Both the position numbers and the translations under genes were made by a program. A DNA stretch of 64,000 bases from Fen-549 sp964636655 (lineage in GTDB: Bacteria; Actinomycetota; Thermoleophilia; Gaiellales; Gaiellaceae), in NCBI GenBank assembly GCA_964636655.1, contig CAZWTK010000006.1, positions 1-64,000 on the forward strand, in the 5' to 3' direction. Shown here in pieces: positions 33,018-41,320 of the stretch (positions within the stretch are counted from its first letter, which is position 1; each line of letters opens with the position of its first letter). A model generated the notes under the pieces. The model saw only the letters and a program-made list of their open reading frames with translations. It was not told the origin of the DNA and did no database searches.

Positions 33018-34298
33018 ATGGGCCTGCGCTCGACCGCCTCAGACCAATTCGCGCTGTTTCGATACGCAGGCGTTCGGCGTCTGTTCTGGGCAACGCTGAT
33101 CTCCAGCGCGGGCACCTGGCTCGCCTTCGTCGCGCTCGCGCTCGACGTGTACGACCGAACGCATTCCTCGGTTTGGGTCGGGGCGCTACTCGTGACCGAG
33201 ACGCTACCGATCGCGCTACTCGGCTTCCTTTTCGGGCCGTTGCTCGATCGGCTGCCGCGGCGCTCGCTGATGATAGGGGCCGACGTCTTCCGCGCGATCG
33301 TGTTCGTCGCCTTGGTCTTCGCGCCGAGCGCCTTCGCGATCGTCGCTCTCGCCCTGCTGGCGGGAATAGCGGCCGGTTTCTTCATGCCCGCGGTATATGC
33401 GGGGCTTCCGAATCTCGTCGAGGAGCGCGACCTTGCCGGCGCGAACGGGCTGTTCCAAACGGCCACCAGCGTAACGATGATCGTCGGGCCACTCTGCGGC
33501 GGCGCGATCGTCGCCACGGTCGGACCCCACCCGGCCTATCTCTTCAATGCGGCCAGCTTCGTGTTCGCGGCGATTCTCGTTGCCGGTATTCGGGCCACCG
33601 GCCTGCAATCGATCACAGCGGCTTCGCGCGGCTACCTACACGATCTGCTCGACGGCGCCTCCGCCGTCTTCCGCTCGCGCCCGCTCCTGACGGTTTTCGT
33701 GGCCTGGAACGTGGCGATGATCGGGATCGCCGCGATGAACACGGCCGAGGTCGAGCTGGTCAAGCACGACTTCGGGGCCGGCGACATCGGCTACGGCTTG
33801 TTCACGGCCGCGACGGGCCTCGGCGTCTTCATCGGTGCCTTCAACGCGCGGGCGATCCTCAGGAAGAGATCCTTCACGGCCGCCTACGCGCTCGGGTTCG
33901 CGCTGCTTGCGTCCTCTATGGGCCTGGTCGCCCTTCTCCCTCCCTTTTCACTCGCAACGACGATCCTCGTACTCGGCGGAGCGGGTAACGGGTTGCTCCT
34001 GACGGCCAACGCGCTGCTCGTGCAGCAGGGCGCGAGCGACGACCTGCGCGGTCGCTCATTCATGCTGATCATGAGCGCCAATGCCCTTGTTCTCACCTTC
34101 GCCTCGCTCGGCGCCGGCGTGCTCACCGATCATCTCGGTGCCCGGTTCGTCTGGGCACTGGCCGCCGGCGCGACAGTGCTTGCCGGCCTGATCGGCGTTC
34201 TGCTCGTGCGCCCGCTCGCGTCCTTCGCGCAGACGACGGCCGGCCCCGTCGCCGACCGGTTGCCCGATCTTTCGACCGAGTCGCCGCTCAATCTCTAG
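33018..34298 (+). CDS. MFS transporter (MefA/enterobactin-exporter-like)
   Basis: 426 residues with twelve membrane segments. It starts ALFRYAGVRRLFWATLISSAG, has FLFGPLLDRLPRRSLMIGAD between TM2 and TM3, and DLAGANGLFQTATSVTMIVG in TM5, all typical of the MFS_3 group that exports macrolides or siderophores. Substrate unknown. ATG at 33018. It is followed by a VOC gene in the same direction 70 bp later, a pairing often seen in small resistance cassettes. Confidence 0.88.
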   Translation: MGLRSTASDQFALFRYAGVRRLFWATLISSAGTWLAFVALALDVYDRTHSSVWVGALLVTETLPIALLGFLFGPLLDRLPRRSLMIGADVFRAIVFVALVFAPSAFAIVALALLAGIAAGFFMPAVYAGLPNLVEERDLAGANGLFQTATSVTMIVGPLCGGAIVATVGPHPAYLFNAASFVFAAILVAGIRATGLQSITAASRGYLHDLLDGASAVFRSRPLLTVFVAWNVAMIGIAAMNTAEVELVKHDFGAGDIGYGLFTAATGLGVFIGAFNARAILRKRSFTAAYALGFALLASSMGLVALLPPFSLATTILVLGGAGNGLLLTANALLVQQGASDDLRGRSFMLIMSANALVLTFASLGAGVLTDHLGARFVWALAAGATVLAGLIGVLLVRPLASFAQTTAGPVADRLPDLSTESPLNL

Positions 34299-34368
34299 AT
34301 CTCGTTTCGAAACGACGCCGAAGGGCACCAGCGAGACCTAGATGAGAGACGATTCGAAGGAGACTTCC

Positions 34369-34818
34369 GTGCCAACAACAACGTCGCGAAAGATCTTCGT
34401 CAATCTCGCCGTCGAGGATCTCGAAAGAGCCGTAGCGTTCTATACGAAACTCGACTTCTCGTTCGACGAGCGATTCATCGACGAGACGGCCACCTGCATG
34501 ATCGTGAGCGAGGAAGCGTTCGTGATGCTCTTGACGAAGCAGCGCTTCCGGGACTTTACCGCCAAGGAGATTGCCGACTCGGCCGGGGAGACCGAGGCGA
34601 TCATCAGCCTCTCCGCCGAGAGCCGCGAGGCGGTCGACCAGTTCGTGCACAAGGCGCTCGAGGCGGGAGGGCGCCCGGCCAAGGAGCCGATGGACATGGG
34701 GAACATGTACGGCTGGAGCTTCCAGGATCCAGACGGCCACCTCTGGGAGGTCGTCTGGATGGACACGAGCGCGATTCCCGACTACGCGCCTACAGAGAAG
34801 TCGGCCGCCACCGCCTAG
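34369..34818 (+). CDS. VOC family protein (glyoxalase-like)
   Basis: 149 residues. KIFVNLAVEDLERAVAFYTK begins the first module and GWSFQDPDGHLWEVVWMD ends the second, with the Glu metal ligand in WEVVW. It belongs to the YqjC/PhnB-like extradiol-dioxygenase-fold proteins. The GTG at 34369 has AAGGAGAC just upstream and is preferred over the ATG at 34342. Context (MFS exporter upstream) could indicate a resistance role, but this is inference. Confidence 0.85.
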   Translation: MPTTTSRKIFVNLAVEDLERAVAFYTKLDFSFDERFIDETATCMIVSEEAFVMLLTKQRFRDFTAKEIADSAGETEAIISLSAESREAVDQFVHKALEAGGRPAKEPMDMGNMYGWSFQDPDGHLWEVVWMDTSAIPDYAPTEKSAATA

Positions 34819-34861
34819 CATCACCGCGTCCGAGCCGGCTCGGCGCCGGCGCGGCCCGGGC

Positions 34862-36133
34862 CTAGCTCGGAGCGCCCGGAATCGGAAAGGCGCGCGTGAG
34901 CTCCAGCACCTCGCCGGCGATTCGCCCGATCGCGCTCTCGTCCTCACGCTTCGCCGCCTCGACCCCCTCGTCGATCCAGCGGGCGATCGCGAGCATCTCG
35001 GGCTCCTTCATGCCGCGGGTGGTGGCGGCCGGAGTGCCGAGGCGGATGCCGGAGGGATCGAACGGCTTGCGCTGGTCGAAGGGCACGGTGTTGTAGTTGA
35101 GCGTGAGGCGCGCCCGGTCGAGCGCCTTGGCGACGACCTTGCCGGGGACGTCCTTCGAGCTCAGGTCGATGAGAATCAGGTGGTTGTCGGTACCGCCCGA
35201 GACGAGATCGAAGCCGCGCTCGACCAGCGCCTCGGCCAGCGCCTTGGCGTTGGCAACGATCTGGGCGGCGTAGTTCGAGAACTCCGGCCGGCTCGCCTCG
35301 CCGAGGGCGACCGCGATCGCCGCGGTGGTGTTGTCGTGCGGACCTCCCTGCAGGCCGGGGAAGACGGCCTTGTCGATCGCCGCGGCGTGCTCCTCGGCGC
35401 ACATCAGCATCGCGCCGCGCGGACCGCGCAGCGTCTTGTGGGTCGTGGTCGAGAGCACCTGGGCGTGACCGACCGGCGAGGGATGGGCGCCGCCGGCGAT
35501 CAGTCCGGCGATGTGGGCGATGTCGGCAACCAGGATCGCGCCGACCTCGTTTGCCACCTCGGCAAAAGCCGGAAAGTCGATCGTGCGCGGAATCGCGGTG
35601 CCGCCGCAGAAGATCAGCCTGGGCCGCTCCTTGCGCGCCAGCTCGCGCACTTCGTCCATGTCGACCAGGCCCGTCTCGCGGCGAACGCCGTACTGGACCG
35701 CGTGGAACCACTTGCCCGTCGCCGAGACGCCCCAGCCGTGGGTGAGGTGGCCGCCCATCGGCAGCGCCATCCCCATCACCGTGTCGCCGGGCTCGAGGAA
35801 GGCCATGTAGACGGCGAGGTTCGCGGGCGAGCCCGAGTAGGGCTGGACGTTGGCGTGCTCGACGCCGAACAGCTTCTCGGCCCGCTCGATCGCGAGCGGC
35901 TCGAGCTCGTCGATCACCTGCTGGCCTTCGTAGTAGCGGCGGTGGGCGTAGCCCTCGGAGTACTTGTTGGTGAGCACACTCCCCAGCGCCGCGAGCACCG
36001 CGCTGGAGACGTGGTTCTCGGACGGGATCAGGCAGATCGTCTGCGACTGCCGCTCGAACTCCTGCTCGACCAGGCGGGCGACGGCCGGGTCGACCTGCTC
36101 GAGAGTCTGATTCAAGGTCATTTTCGCGCTCAC
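34862..36133 (-). CDS. glyA: Serine hydroxymethyltransferase
   Basis: 423 residues. SENHVSSAVLAALGS, NKYSEGYAHRRYYEG and the PLP lysine block LSTTTHKTLRGPRG are present; length is normal. It interconverts serine and glycine with transfer of one-carbon units to tetrahydrofolate. The GTG at 36133 has AGGAGGT 5 nt upstream. A ZTP riboswitch precedes the gene, which links expression to folate/one-carbon status. PGLQGGPHDNTTAAIAVAL marks the tetrahydrofolate region. Confidence 0.96.
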   Translation of the reverse strand: MSAKMTLNQTLEQVDPAVARLVEQEFERQSQTICLIPSENHVSSAVLAALGSVLTNKYSEGYAHRRYYEGQQVIDELEPLAIERAEKLFGVEHANVQPYSGSPANLAVYMAFLEPGDTVMGMALPMGGHLTHGWGVSATGKWFHAVQYGVRRETGLVDMDEVRELARKERPRLIFCGGTAIPRTIDFPAFAEVANEVGAILVADIAHIAGLIAGGAHPSPVGHAQVLSTTTHKTLRGPRGAMLMCAEEHAAAIDKAVFPGLQGGPHDNTTAAIAVALGEASRPEFSNYAAQIVANAKALAEALVERGFDLVSGGTDNHLILIDLSSKDVPGKVVAKALDRARLTLNYNTVPFDQRKPFDPSGIRLGTPAATTRGMKEPEMLAIARWIDEGVEAAKREDESAIGRIAGEVLELTRAFPIPGAPS

Positions 36134-36154
36134 CGGACACCTCCTGATTGGATC

Positions 36155-36238
36155 TGGGTGCCCAGGCGCTCGGCGAGATTCGCTGCCGTTCCCCGGTGGT
36201 TTGCTCCACCCAACCGCGCCAGTCGCGGCAGCCCGTTC
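36155..36238 (-). ncRNA. ZTP (pfl) riboswitch of glyA
   Basis: On the minus strand GCCGCGACTGGCG, then GGTGGAGCAAACCACCGGGG (hairpin followed by the invariant GGGGA) and finally GAGCGCCTGGGCACC reproduce the two conserved halves of the pfl/ZTP aptamer. It ends about 10 nt before the glyA ribosome binding site. ZTP riboswitches raise expression of purine and folate genes, glyA among them, when ZTP accumulates. The short spacing suggests control of translation initiation. Confidence 0.9.
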
Positions 36239-36242
36239 AGTC

Positions 36243-36300
36243 TAGCGCGTGCCGAGTCCGACTTGGCGGTGCCTGAGAGTTTTGGGGCACCAGCTTATTC
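36243..36300 (-). promoter_or_regulatory. Possible degenerate glycine-riboswitch-like element
   Basis: The minus strand reads GGTGCCCCAAAACTCTCAGG, CACCGCC and then GTCGGACTCGG, resembling the 3' half of a glycine aptamer (AAUCUCUCAGGC ... GGAC). A clear GGAGAG 5' strand is not found within 100 nt upstream, so it may be decayed or unrelated. It also forms a simple GGTGCC/GGCACC hairpin. The rest of the 440-bp interval between glyA and the LysR gene shows no gene. Confidence 0.3.
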
Positions 36301-36475
36301 GCCCGCCACCGAGCGCGGAGCGGAATGAAGACCCGTCGACTGGGTGCGATCGATGAGCACGAGGCTAGGACGCAGCGTCGTATTCGCAGCTGGAAGCTAT
36401 TGATGCGACCGAGGACGATGGATCGCGCCGCCGAGCGCGGCCAGGCGGTGGAGTGCTTCGTTTCGCTCCGCGCTC

Positions 36476-36498
36476 AAAAAAACCACCCGCCCGCGGGG
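36476..36498 (-). terminator. Possible terminator of the LysR gene
   Basis: On the minus strand a GC-rich CCCCGCGGGCGGGTGG is followed by TTTTTTT. The stem is imperfect. It lies about 80-100 bp after the LysR stop. Confidence 0.35.
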
Positions 36499-36573
36499 TC
36501 GAGAAAAGTACCGCCTCGAGAAGCCGGATTGCGCACAACAGTGCGCCGGTTTCGTGCCGATTCGGCGACACGC

Positions 36574-37470
36574 CTACGTACCAAGCGCCGGCCGCTTCAG
36601 CCCACGGGCCAGATCGAGCAGCATGCGGGCCCCTATCCCCGGCGGATCGGCAACGAGCGCGCGCAGGCGGCGCATCGGAACCGGCGGCGCGAGCGGCTTC
36701 AGCACTACGTCCTCGCGCAGCGCCACCGAGATCCAGGGCGATGAGAGCGAGACGCCGAGGCCGGAGGCGACGAGACTCTGGGTCGCCAGCGGATCGTCGG
36801 TCTCGAAGACGACGCTTGGCTCGAACCCGGCAGCGATGCAGGCGTTGACGATAATCGACGAGGACGGGTCGGGGGCGCCGACTATCCAGCGCTCCTTGGC
36901 CAAGTCGGAGAGCTTCACCCTTGCTTTGCGCGCCAGCGGGTGCCCGCGCGGCAAGAGGACGAGCATCGGCTCCTCTCCCAGCTCGGCGATTCGGATTCCG
37001 GTCGGTTGGTGCGCCAGGTCAGGGCGTGAGAAGACGAGCGCGAAGTCGAGCTCGGCGCTGCGTAGGAGCGACAGCGCCTCGTCGTGCCCGCAGCGCTTGA
37101 GTGTGATCTCCGCCGCGGGCGCATGGGCGCGCAGGCCGCGCACGAGCTCGGGAATCATGCCGACGAAGGCGCTCGGGAAGCCGCCGATACCAACGGCCAA
37201 GCGCGCTCCTCCCGAGAGCTCCGTGAGCGAAGTCTCGAGCTGAGTCAGTTGCCCGCGGATCGCCTCGGCGTGCTCCACGACCAGGCGCCCGGCCGCAGTC
37301 AGGCTCACACCCTGGCGACTGCGCACAACCAACGGCATCCCGATGTCGCGCTCGAGCTGGGCGACCTGCCTGGAAACGGCCGGCTGGGTGAAGTGCAGCG
37401 CCGCGGCCGCGGCCGAGAAGGAGCCACGCTCACCGACCTCGTGAAGAGTCTGAACGAAGCGAAGGTTCAT
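36574..37470 (-). CDS. LysR-family transcriptional regulator
   Basis: 298 residues. N-terminal HTH RFVQTLHEVGERGSFSAAAA, then HFTQPAVSRQVAQLERDIG; C-terminal periplasmic-binding-like effector domain starts near residue 90. It is divergent from two tandem aldo/keto reductase genes (98 bp apart), the classic LysR arrangement, so it probably controls them. The intergenic DNA is AT-rich for this genome (ATAACGTATTCTTTTATC), consistent with promoters. The effector is unknown. Confidence 0.93.
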   Translation of the reverse strand: MNLRFVQTLHEVGERGSFSAAAAALHFTQPAVSRQVAQLERDIGMPLVVRSRQGVSLTAAGRLVVEHAEAIRGQLTQLETSLTELSGGARLAVGIGGFPSAFVGMIPELVRGLRAHAPAAEITLKRCGHDEALSLLRSAELDFALVFSRPDLAHQPTGIRIAELGEEPMLVLLPRGHPLARKARVKLSDLAKERWIVGAPDPSSSIIVNACIAAGFEPSVVFETDDPLATQSLVASGLGVSLSSPWISVALREDVVLKPLAPPVPMRRLRALVADPPGIGARMLLDLARGLKRPALGT

Positions 37471-37567
37471 AACGTATTCTTTTATCTTTCTCTCAATATC
37501 GTACTTGTGCTCATACTATGCACGGGCCACACTTGTCCTGTCAAGCGATTCGTGAGAGGAAGAAGCA

Positions 37568-38569
37568 ATGGAGAACACGGCTGGAACGGAAACGCGCAGG
37601 CTCGGGCACTCGAACATCGAGGTCAGCGCGATGGGACTCGGCTGCTGGGCGATCGGTGGCGTCTGGACCTGGGCCGACGTGCCGGTGGGCTGGGGCGAGA
37701 CCGACGACGAGGAGTCGATCCGCGCAATCCGCGCCGCGATCGACCTCGGCGTCAACTTCTTCGACACGGCCGATGTGTACGGCTGCGGTCGCAGCGAGCG
37801 GGTGCTGGGCAAGGCGATCGCCGGACGGGCCGACGAGATCGTCGTCGCGACCAAGTTCGGCAACGTCTTCGACGAGGAGACGCGCAACTGGACCGGCGAA
37901 GACGTCTCCCGCGCAGGAATCCGCGCGGCCTGCCAGGCGTCGCTCAGGCGCCTCGGGCTCGAGCGCATCGACCTCTACCAGCTGCACATCTGGTCGCTTC
38001 CGCGGGAGAAGGCGGAGGTCGTGGCCGAGACACTGGAAGAGCTCGTGACGGAGGGCCTGATCCGCGCCTACGGCTGGAGCACCGACAATCTCGACTGCGC
38101 TCGCCTGTTCGCGACCCGGCCCGGTTGCACCTCGATCCAGAACGACCTGAACGTCTTCAAGGACGCGGGCGAGATCCTCGCCATCTGCGACGAGCACGGC
38201 CTCGCCTCGATCAACCGCGCCCCACTTGCGATGGGCCTCTTGAGCGGTAAGTTCGGCCCCGACTCGAGGTTGCCGCAGAACGACGTCCGCGGCCAGCTCG
38301 GTCCCGAGTGGGTTCAGTTCTTCAAGAACGGGCGCCCGGTTCCGGAGCTGCTGGAGAAGGTGGACGCGCTGCGCGATGTCCTGACCTCGGACGGCCGCAG
38401 CATGGTTCAAGGCGCACTCGCCTGGATCTGGGCGCGCAGCGAGCGCGCGATTCCGATTCCCGGCTTCAAGAGCGTCAAGCAGGCCGAGGAGAACGCCCGG
38501 GCGCTCGAGCACGGGCCGCTCGATCCCGCCCAGATGAGACAGGTCGCTGAGATCCTCGTCCGCGACTGA
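37568..38569 (+). CDS. Aldo/keto reductase
   Basis: 333 residues. LGLGCWAIGG, FFDTADVYGCGRSERVLGKA (Asp and catalytic Tyr), the Lys in VVATKFGN and LYQLHIWSLPRE match the AKR catalytic tetrad. NADP-dependent; substrate unknown. AGAGGAAG precedes the ATG. It is 31 bp from a paralogue of nearly the same length, forming a LysR-controlled operon. Confidence 0.92.
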   Translation: MENTAGTETRRLGHSNIEVSAMGLGCWAIGGVWTWADVPVGWGETDDEESIRAIRAAIDLGVNFFDTADVYGCGRSERVLGKAIAGRADEIVVATKFGNVFDEETRNWTGEDVSRAGIRAACQASLRRLGLERIDLYQLHIWSLPREKAEVVAETLEELVTEGLIRAYGWSTDNLDCARLFATRPGCTSIQNDLNVFKDAGEILAICDEHGLASINRAPLAMGLLSGKFGPDSRLPQNDVRGQLGPEWVQFFKNGRPVPELLEKVDALRDVLTSDGRSMVQGALAWIWARSERAIPIPGFKSVKQAEENARALEHGPLDPAQMRQVAEILVRD

Positions 38570-38599
38570 TAGAACAACGAACGCAAGGAGCAACCAGGA

Positions 38600-39604
38600 A
38601 TGGAGACGGAGCAAGTGACGATGAAGCGCACACTCGGACGGTCCGGTATCGAAGTAAGCGCGATGGGTCTCGGCTGCTGGGCAATCGGCGGTCCCGTGGT
38701 CTGGGAAGACGGCACGGAGTTCGGTTGGGGGAAGATCGACGACGACGACTCGATCGCGGCTATCCGGCGCGGCCTCGACAGCGGCGTGACGTTCTTCGAC
38801 ACCGCCGACTCCTACGGCGCCGGGCACAGCGAGCGCGTCCTCGGCCGGGCCCTCGGGAAGGACCGAGATCGCGTGACCGTCGCGACCAAGTTCGGCTGGA
38901 CGTTCGACGACGACGGTAGTCGCCGCTCGCACGGCTCGAACGCCTCGCCGGAGTACGTCCGCAGCGCCTGCGAAGCATCGCTGCGCCGGCTCGACACCGA
39001 CCGTATCGACCTCTACCAGCTGCACATCGGCGACCTGGAGCTGAGCGCGGCCGATGCGGTAGCCGAGGTGCTGGACGAGCTTCTCAGCGAGGGCAAGATC
39101 CGCGCTTACTGCTGGAGTACCGACAGCCTGGAGCGCGGCGAGCGCTGGCTGGCCAGACCCGGCTACAGCGCGATCCAACACAACCTGAACGTGTTCGAGG
39201 ACAGCCCCGACCTGCTCGCGCTGTGCGAGCGCGAGAACCTGGCCAGCGTCAACCGCAACCCGCTGGCGATGGGCTTTTTGAGCGGTAAGTACACGAAGGA
39301 CACGCGCGTATCGCCCGACGACTTCCGCGCTTCGGGCATCGAGTGGGTCGCGGTCTTCGACGAGAACGGCGCTCCGCGCGCAGAGTGGCTGGCCAAGCTC
39401 GACTCGGTGCGCGAGATCCTCAGCTCGAACGGGCGCACGCTCGTACAGGGTGCAATCGCCTGGATCTGGGGCCGCAGCGAGAAGACGATCCCGATCCCCG
39501 GCATCAAGACGGCGGCACAGGCCGAGGAGAACGCCGGCGCGATGCAGCACGGCCCGCTGACGCCCGACCAGGTCGCCGAGATCGACGGCATCCTCGGTCG
39601 CTGA
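38600..39604 (+). CDS. Aldo/keto reductase (tandem paralogue)
   Basis: 334 residues, about half identical to the upstream copy with the same motifs (LGLGCWAIGG, FFDTADSYGAGHSERVLGRA, VATKFGWTF, LYQLHIGDLE). Tandem duplication is the simplest origin. AAGGAG lies 9 nt before the ATG at 38600; an in-frame ATG at 38621 is possible. Probably acts on a substrate related to that of the first enzyme. Confidence 0.92.
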   Translation: METEQVTMKRTLGRSGIEVSAMGLGCWAIGGPVVWEDGTEFGWGKIDDDDSIAAIRRGLDSGVTFFDTADSYGAGHSERVLGRALGKDRDRVTVATKFGWTFDDDGSRRSHGSNASPEYVRSACEASLRRLDTDRIDLYQLHIGDLELSAADAVAEVLDELLSEGKIRAYCWSTDSLERGERWLARPGYSAIQHNLNVFEDSPDLLALCERENLASVNRNPLAMGFLSGKYTKDTRVSPDDFRASGIEWVAVFDENGAPRAEWLAKLDSVREILSSNGRTLVQGAIAWIWGRSEKTIPIPGIKTAAQAEENAGAMQHGPLTPDQVAEIDGILGR

Positions 39605-39700
39605 GCACGCACTCGGTCGAAACGAACGGCAGAATGGAGAGCCGGCCGGAGCATTGTGCCCGGGCCGACTCTCCGCGCCTCAACCGGAAAGGACTCGGAC

Positions 39701-40300
39701 GTGACCAACCCCGATTCGACCAGCGAGCAGGCGAAGTCCTGCGCTGAACGGTGGGTTGAGCTGCTCGACTGGCTCGATTACTGGTTCCAGTTCGAGAAGG
39801 CCGAAGCGCACGATTTCGACACCGGTGAGCGCGAGCTGTTCGGCTCGCTTGCGCCGGCCTGGCGCGCGGCAGAGCCGGGCGAGGGGAAGATTGCGGTGCT
39901 GGAAGAGGCGGCCGCTCGATTCGGGCGAGAGCCGATTCTCGGTCTGATCGGGAAGATGTGCGCGGACGAGACCCGTAGTTACTGGAGCGAGCTGGCTCGG
40001 GGCGAAGGCGGCGGGACGCTCGACGATCTCGTGCGTTTACTCTGGAAGCCCCTCCCCGGGGTCGGCTTCGAGTTCACATCCGAGCGGCGTTCGAGCGGAC
40101 TCCAGTTCTGGGTAACGAGCTGCCCACATCGTGAGCTCGCCAGCGCGCTCGGCGGAAACGCCGCTGACTGGCTCTACGCGCTCGTGTGCGCCGGCGATCC
40201 GCACATCGCCGCCTCATTCGACCCGCCGATCCGCTTCGAGCGCACCAAAACGCTGATGCAGGGCGACGACTGCTGCGACCACGCCTACTTCGTGGACTGA
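39701..40300 (+). CDS. L-2-amino-thiazoline-4-carboxylic acid hydrolase-like protein
   Basis: 199 residues. The C-terminal RTKTLMQGDDCCDHAYF is the characteristic end of the ATC_hydrolase family (R-T-x3-G-x3-C-D/H), and CPHRELASALGG earlier fits its cysteine-containing core. Founding members hydrolyse ATC to S-carbamoylcysteine, but most have unknown roles. The GTG at 39701 with AAAGGA upstream is chosen. It is about 95 bp after the reductases and may be a separate transcript. Confidence 0.75.
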   Translation: MTNPDSTSEQAKSCAERWVELLDWLDYWFQFEKAEAHDFDTGERELFGSLAPAWRAAEPGEGKIAVLEEAAARFGREPILGLIGKMCADETRSYWSELARGEGGGTLDDLVRLLWKPLPGVGFEFTSERRSSGLQFWVTSCPHRELASALGGNAADWLYALVCAGDPHIAASFDPPIRFERTKTLMQGDDCCDHAYFVD

Positions 40301-40315
40301 GAACCGCCGGTGTCC

Positions 40316-40331
40316 GACACCGATCGGTGTC
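40316..40331. promoter_or_regulatory. Perfect 16-bp palindrome
   Basis: GACACCGATCGGTGTC is a perfect palindrome 16 nt after the ATC-hydrolase-like stop. A GGTGTC half-site lies just upstream. It resembles a TetR/GntR-type operator or a Rho-independent hairpin without U-run. TTGTCT/AGACAA inverted arms occur further on, near 40438-40453. No gene is seen from 40301 to 40527. Confidence 0.45.
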
Positions 40332-40527
40332 AAGGAGAAACAGCGCCGGAAGCGTGATTGCTCATCGACGGGTCGAGACGACGCCAAAGGCACGCGACCT
40401 GCCGCTTCGTGGTATCAGAGCCGAATGGTTTGCCCGATTTGTCTCGACAGACAAGCTGTCGTAAAGAAAGCGACACGTTATTGGCACACCAGAATCCTTG
40501 ACAGGAACTGGTGTCGGATACCGGCGG

Positions 40528-40923
40528 TCAGGCGGGCTCGACCAGCCGCACGGATTCGATCCGCTCGAGCGAGCGATAGAAGGAAGCGACGGCTCCGATT
40601 CCGCTTCGCTCGGCGCTCGCGGCGAGATAGGCGGTGACGAAATCGAGGCGCTCACGCTCGTATAGCTCTAGTGCGCGCAGTAGCAGCGCCTCGTCGAGAA
40701 CGACGATGGCCGGGAAGGCGATCACCGCCCGTACTAACTTGGCAATCTGCGTGCGCTCGACGCGGTAGACGGTCTCGAGTGCGTAGACGAGCTCGGCGAC
40801 CACGATGTCGGAGAGGAGCAGCTCCTCGGCACCGGCGAGGAAGGCGGTCGCCCGCGCCGCCTGCTCCGGCGGATCGGCCGTCAGGTGCCGCACGAGCACG
40901 TTGGTGTCGAGGACGGCTTTCAC
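40528..40923 (-). CDS. PIN-domain protein (VapC-like toxin, degenerate active site)
   Basis: 131 residues. The first acid (AVLDTNVLVRHL) and Glu (VVAELVYALE) of the PIN site are present. The later motif, usually DFxDA, reads LDFVTAYLAA and the usual FDxD reads SFYRSLERI, so the third and fourth acids look replaced. It may therefore be an inactive RNase. It overlaps the AbrB-like antitoxin gene by 4 nt (ATGA), the standard VapBC order. Confidence 0.82.
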   Translation of the reverse strand: MKAVLDTNVLVRHLTADPPEQAARATAFLAGAEELLLSDIVVAELVYALETVYRVERTQIAKLVRAVIAFPAIVVLDEALLLRALELYERERLDFVTAYLAASAERSGIGAVASFYRSLERIESVRLVEPA

Positions 40924-41174
40924 TTCTTCCGTCTTGCCCGCGTCCGGCGGAGCTGCCGCCGCACCTCGTCCCAGCCGGCCGAGGACTCGGCCGGCGCCGC
41001 CGCGACCGACACCGCGCCGGCCAGCTCGAGCAGGTCGGCCGTGCGTGCCAGCTCGGCCCGCTCACCGACCACCCGGAACACGACCCGGTCACCCTCCTTC
41101 AGCTTCAGGGCGTCGCGTACCGCCTTGGGCACGGTCACTTGCCCCTTGCTCGTTATGTGCGACACGACATCCAT
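40920..41174 (-). CDS. AbrB/SpoVT-type antitoxin (VapB-like)
   Basis: 84 residues. Swapped-hairpin DNA-binding domain: SHITSKGQVTVPKAVRDALK and EGDRVVFRVVGERAEL. The C-terminal basic RRQLRRTRARRKK part would bind the toxin. It sits just before the PIN gene and has a palindrome and a good ribosome binding site upstream, indicating autoregulation. Confidence 0.9.
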   Translation of the reverse strand: MDVVSHITSKGQVTVPKAVRDALKLKEGDRVVFRVVGERAELARTADLLELAGAVSVAAAPAESSAGWDEVRRQLRRTRARRKK

Positions 41175-41181
41175 TGCGGCT

Positions 41182-41205
41182 CCTTACTTATCTCTCAATG
41201 TAAGG
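41182..41205 (-). promoter_or_regulatory. Probable operator of the VapBC-like module
   Basis: CCTTAC (41182-41187) and GTAAGG (41200-41205) are perfect inverted arms separated by 12 bp, overlapping the AAGGAG ribosome binding site 8 bp upstream of the antitoxin start. AbrB-like antitoxins bind such repeats. Confidence 0.6.
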
Positions 41206-41320
41206 ATTCCTCGCGACTGTTCAACCTTCATGGCCGGAAGCAACCGCTTATTACCTGCATATCGCGGTTTTCGGAGACGCTCGCGGGCCGTCGTCATGAC
41301 CGGTCCTTAACGTTCGCCCT

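Noticed and set aside
34571..36328. 585-codon frame antisense to glyA
   Set aside because: Arg/His-rich shadow of glyA; it would also run through the ZTP riboswitch.
37541..39550. 669-codon frame antisense to the aldo/keto reductases
   Set aside because: A long antisense frame typical of high-GC DNA; both plus-strand genes have full catalytic motifs.
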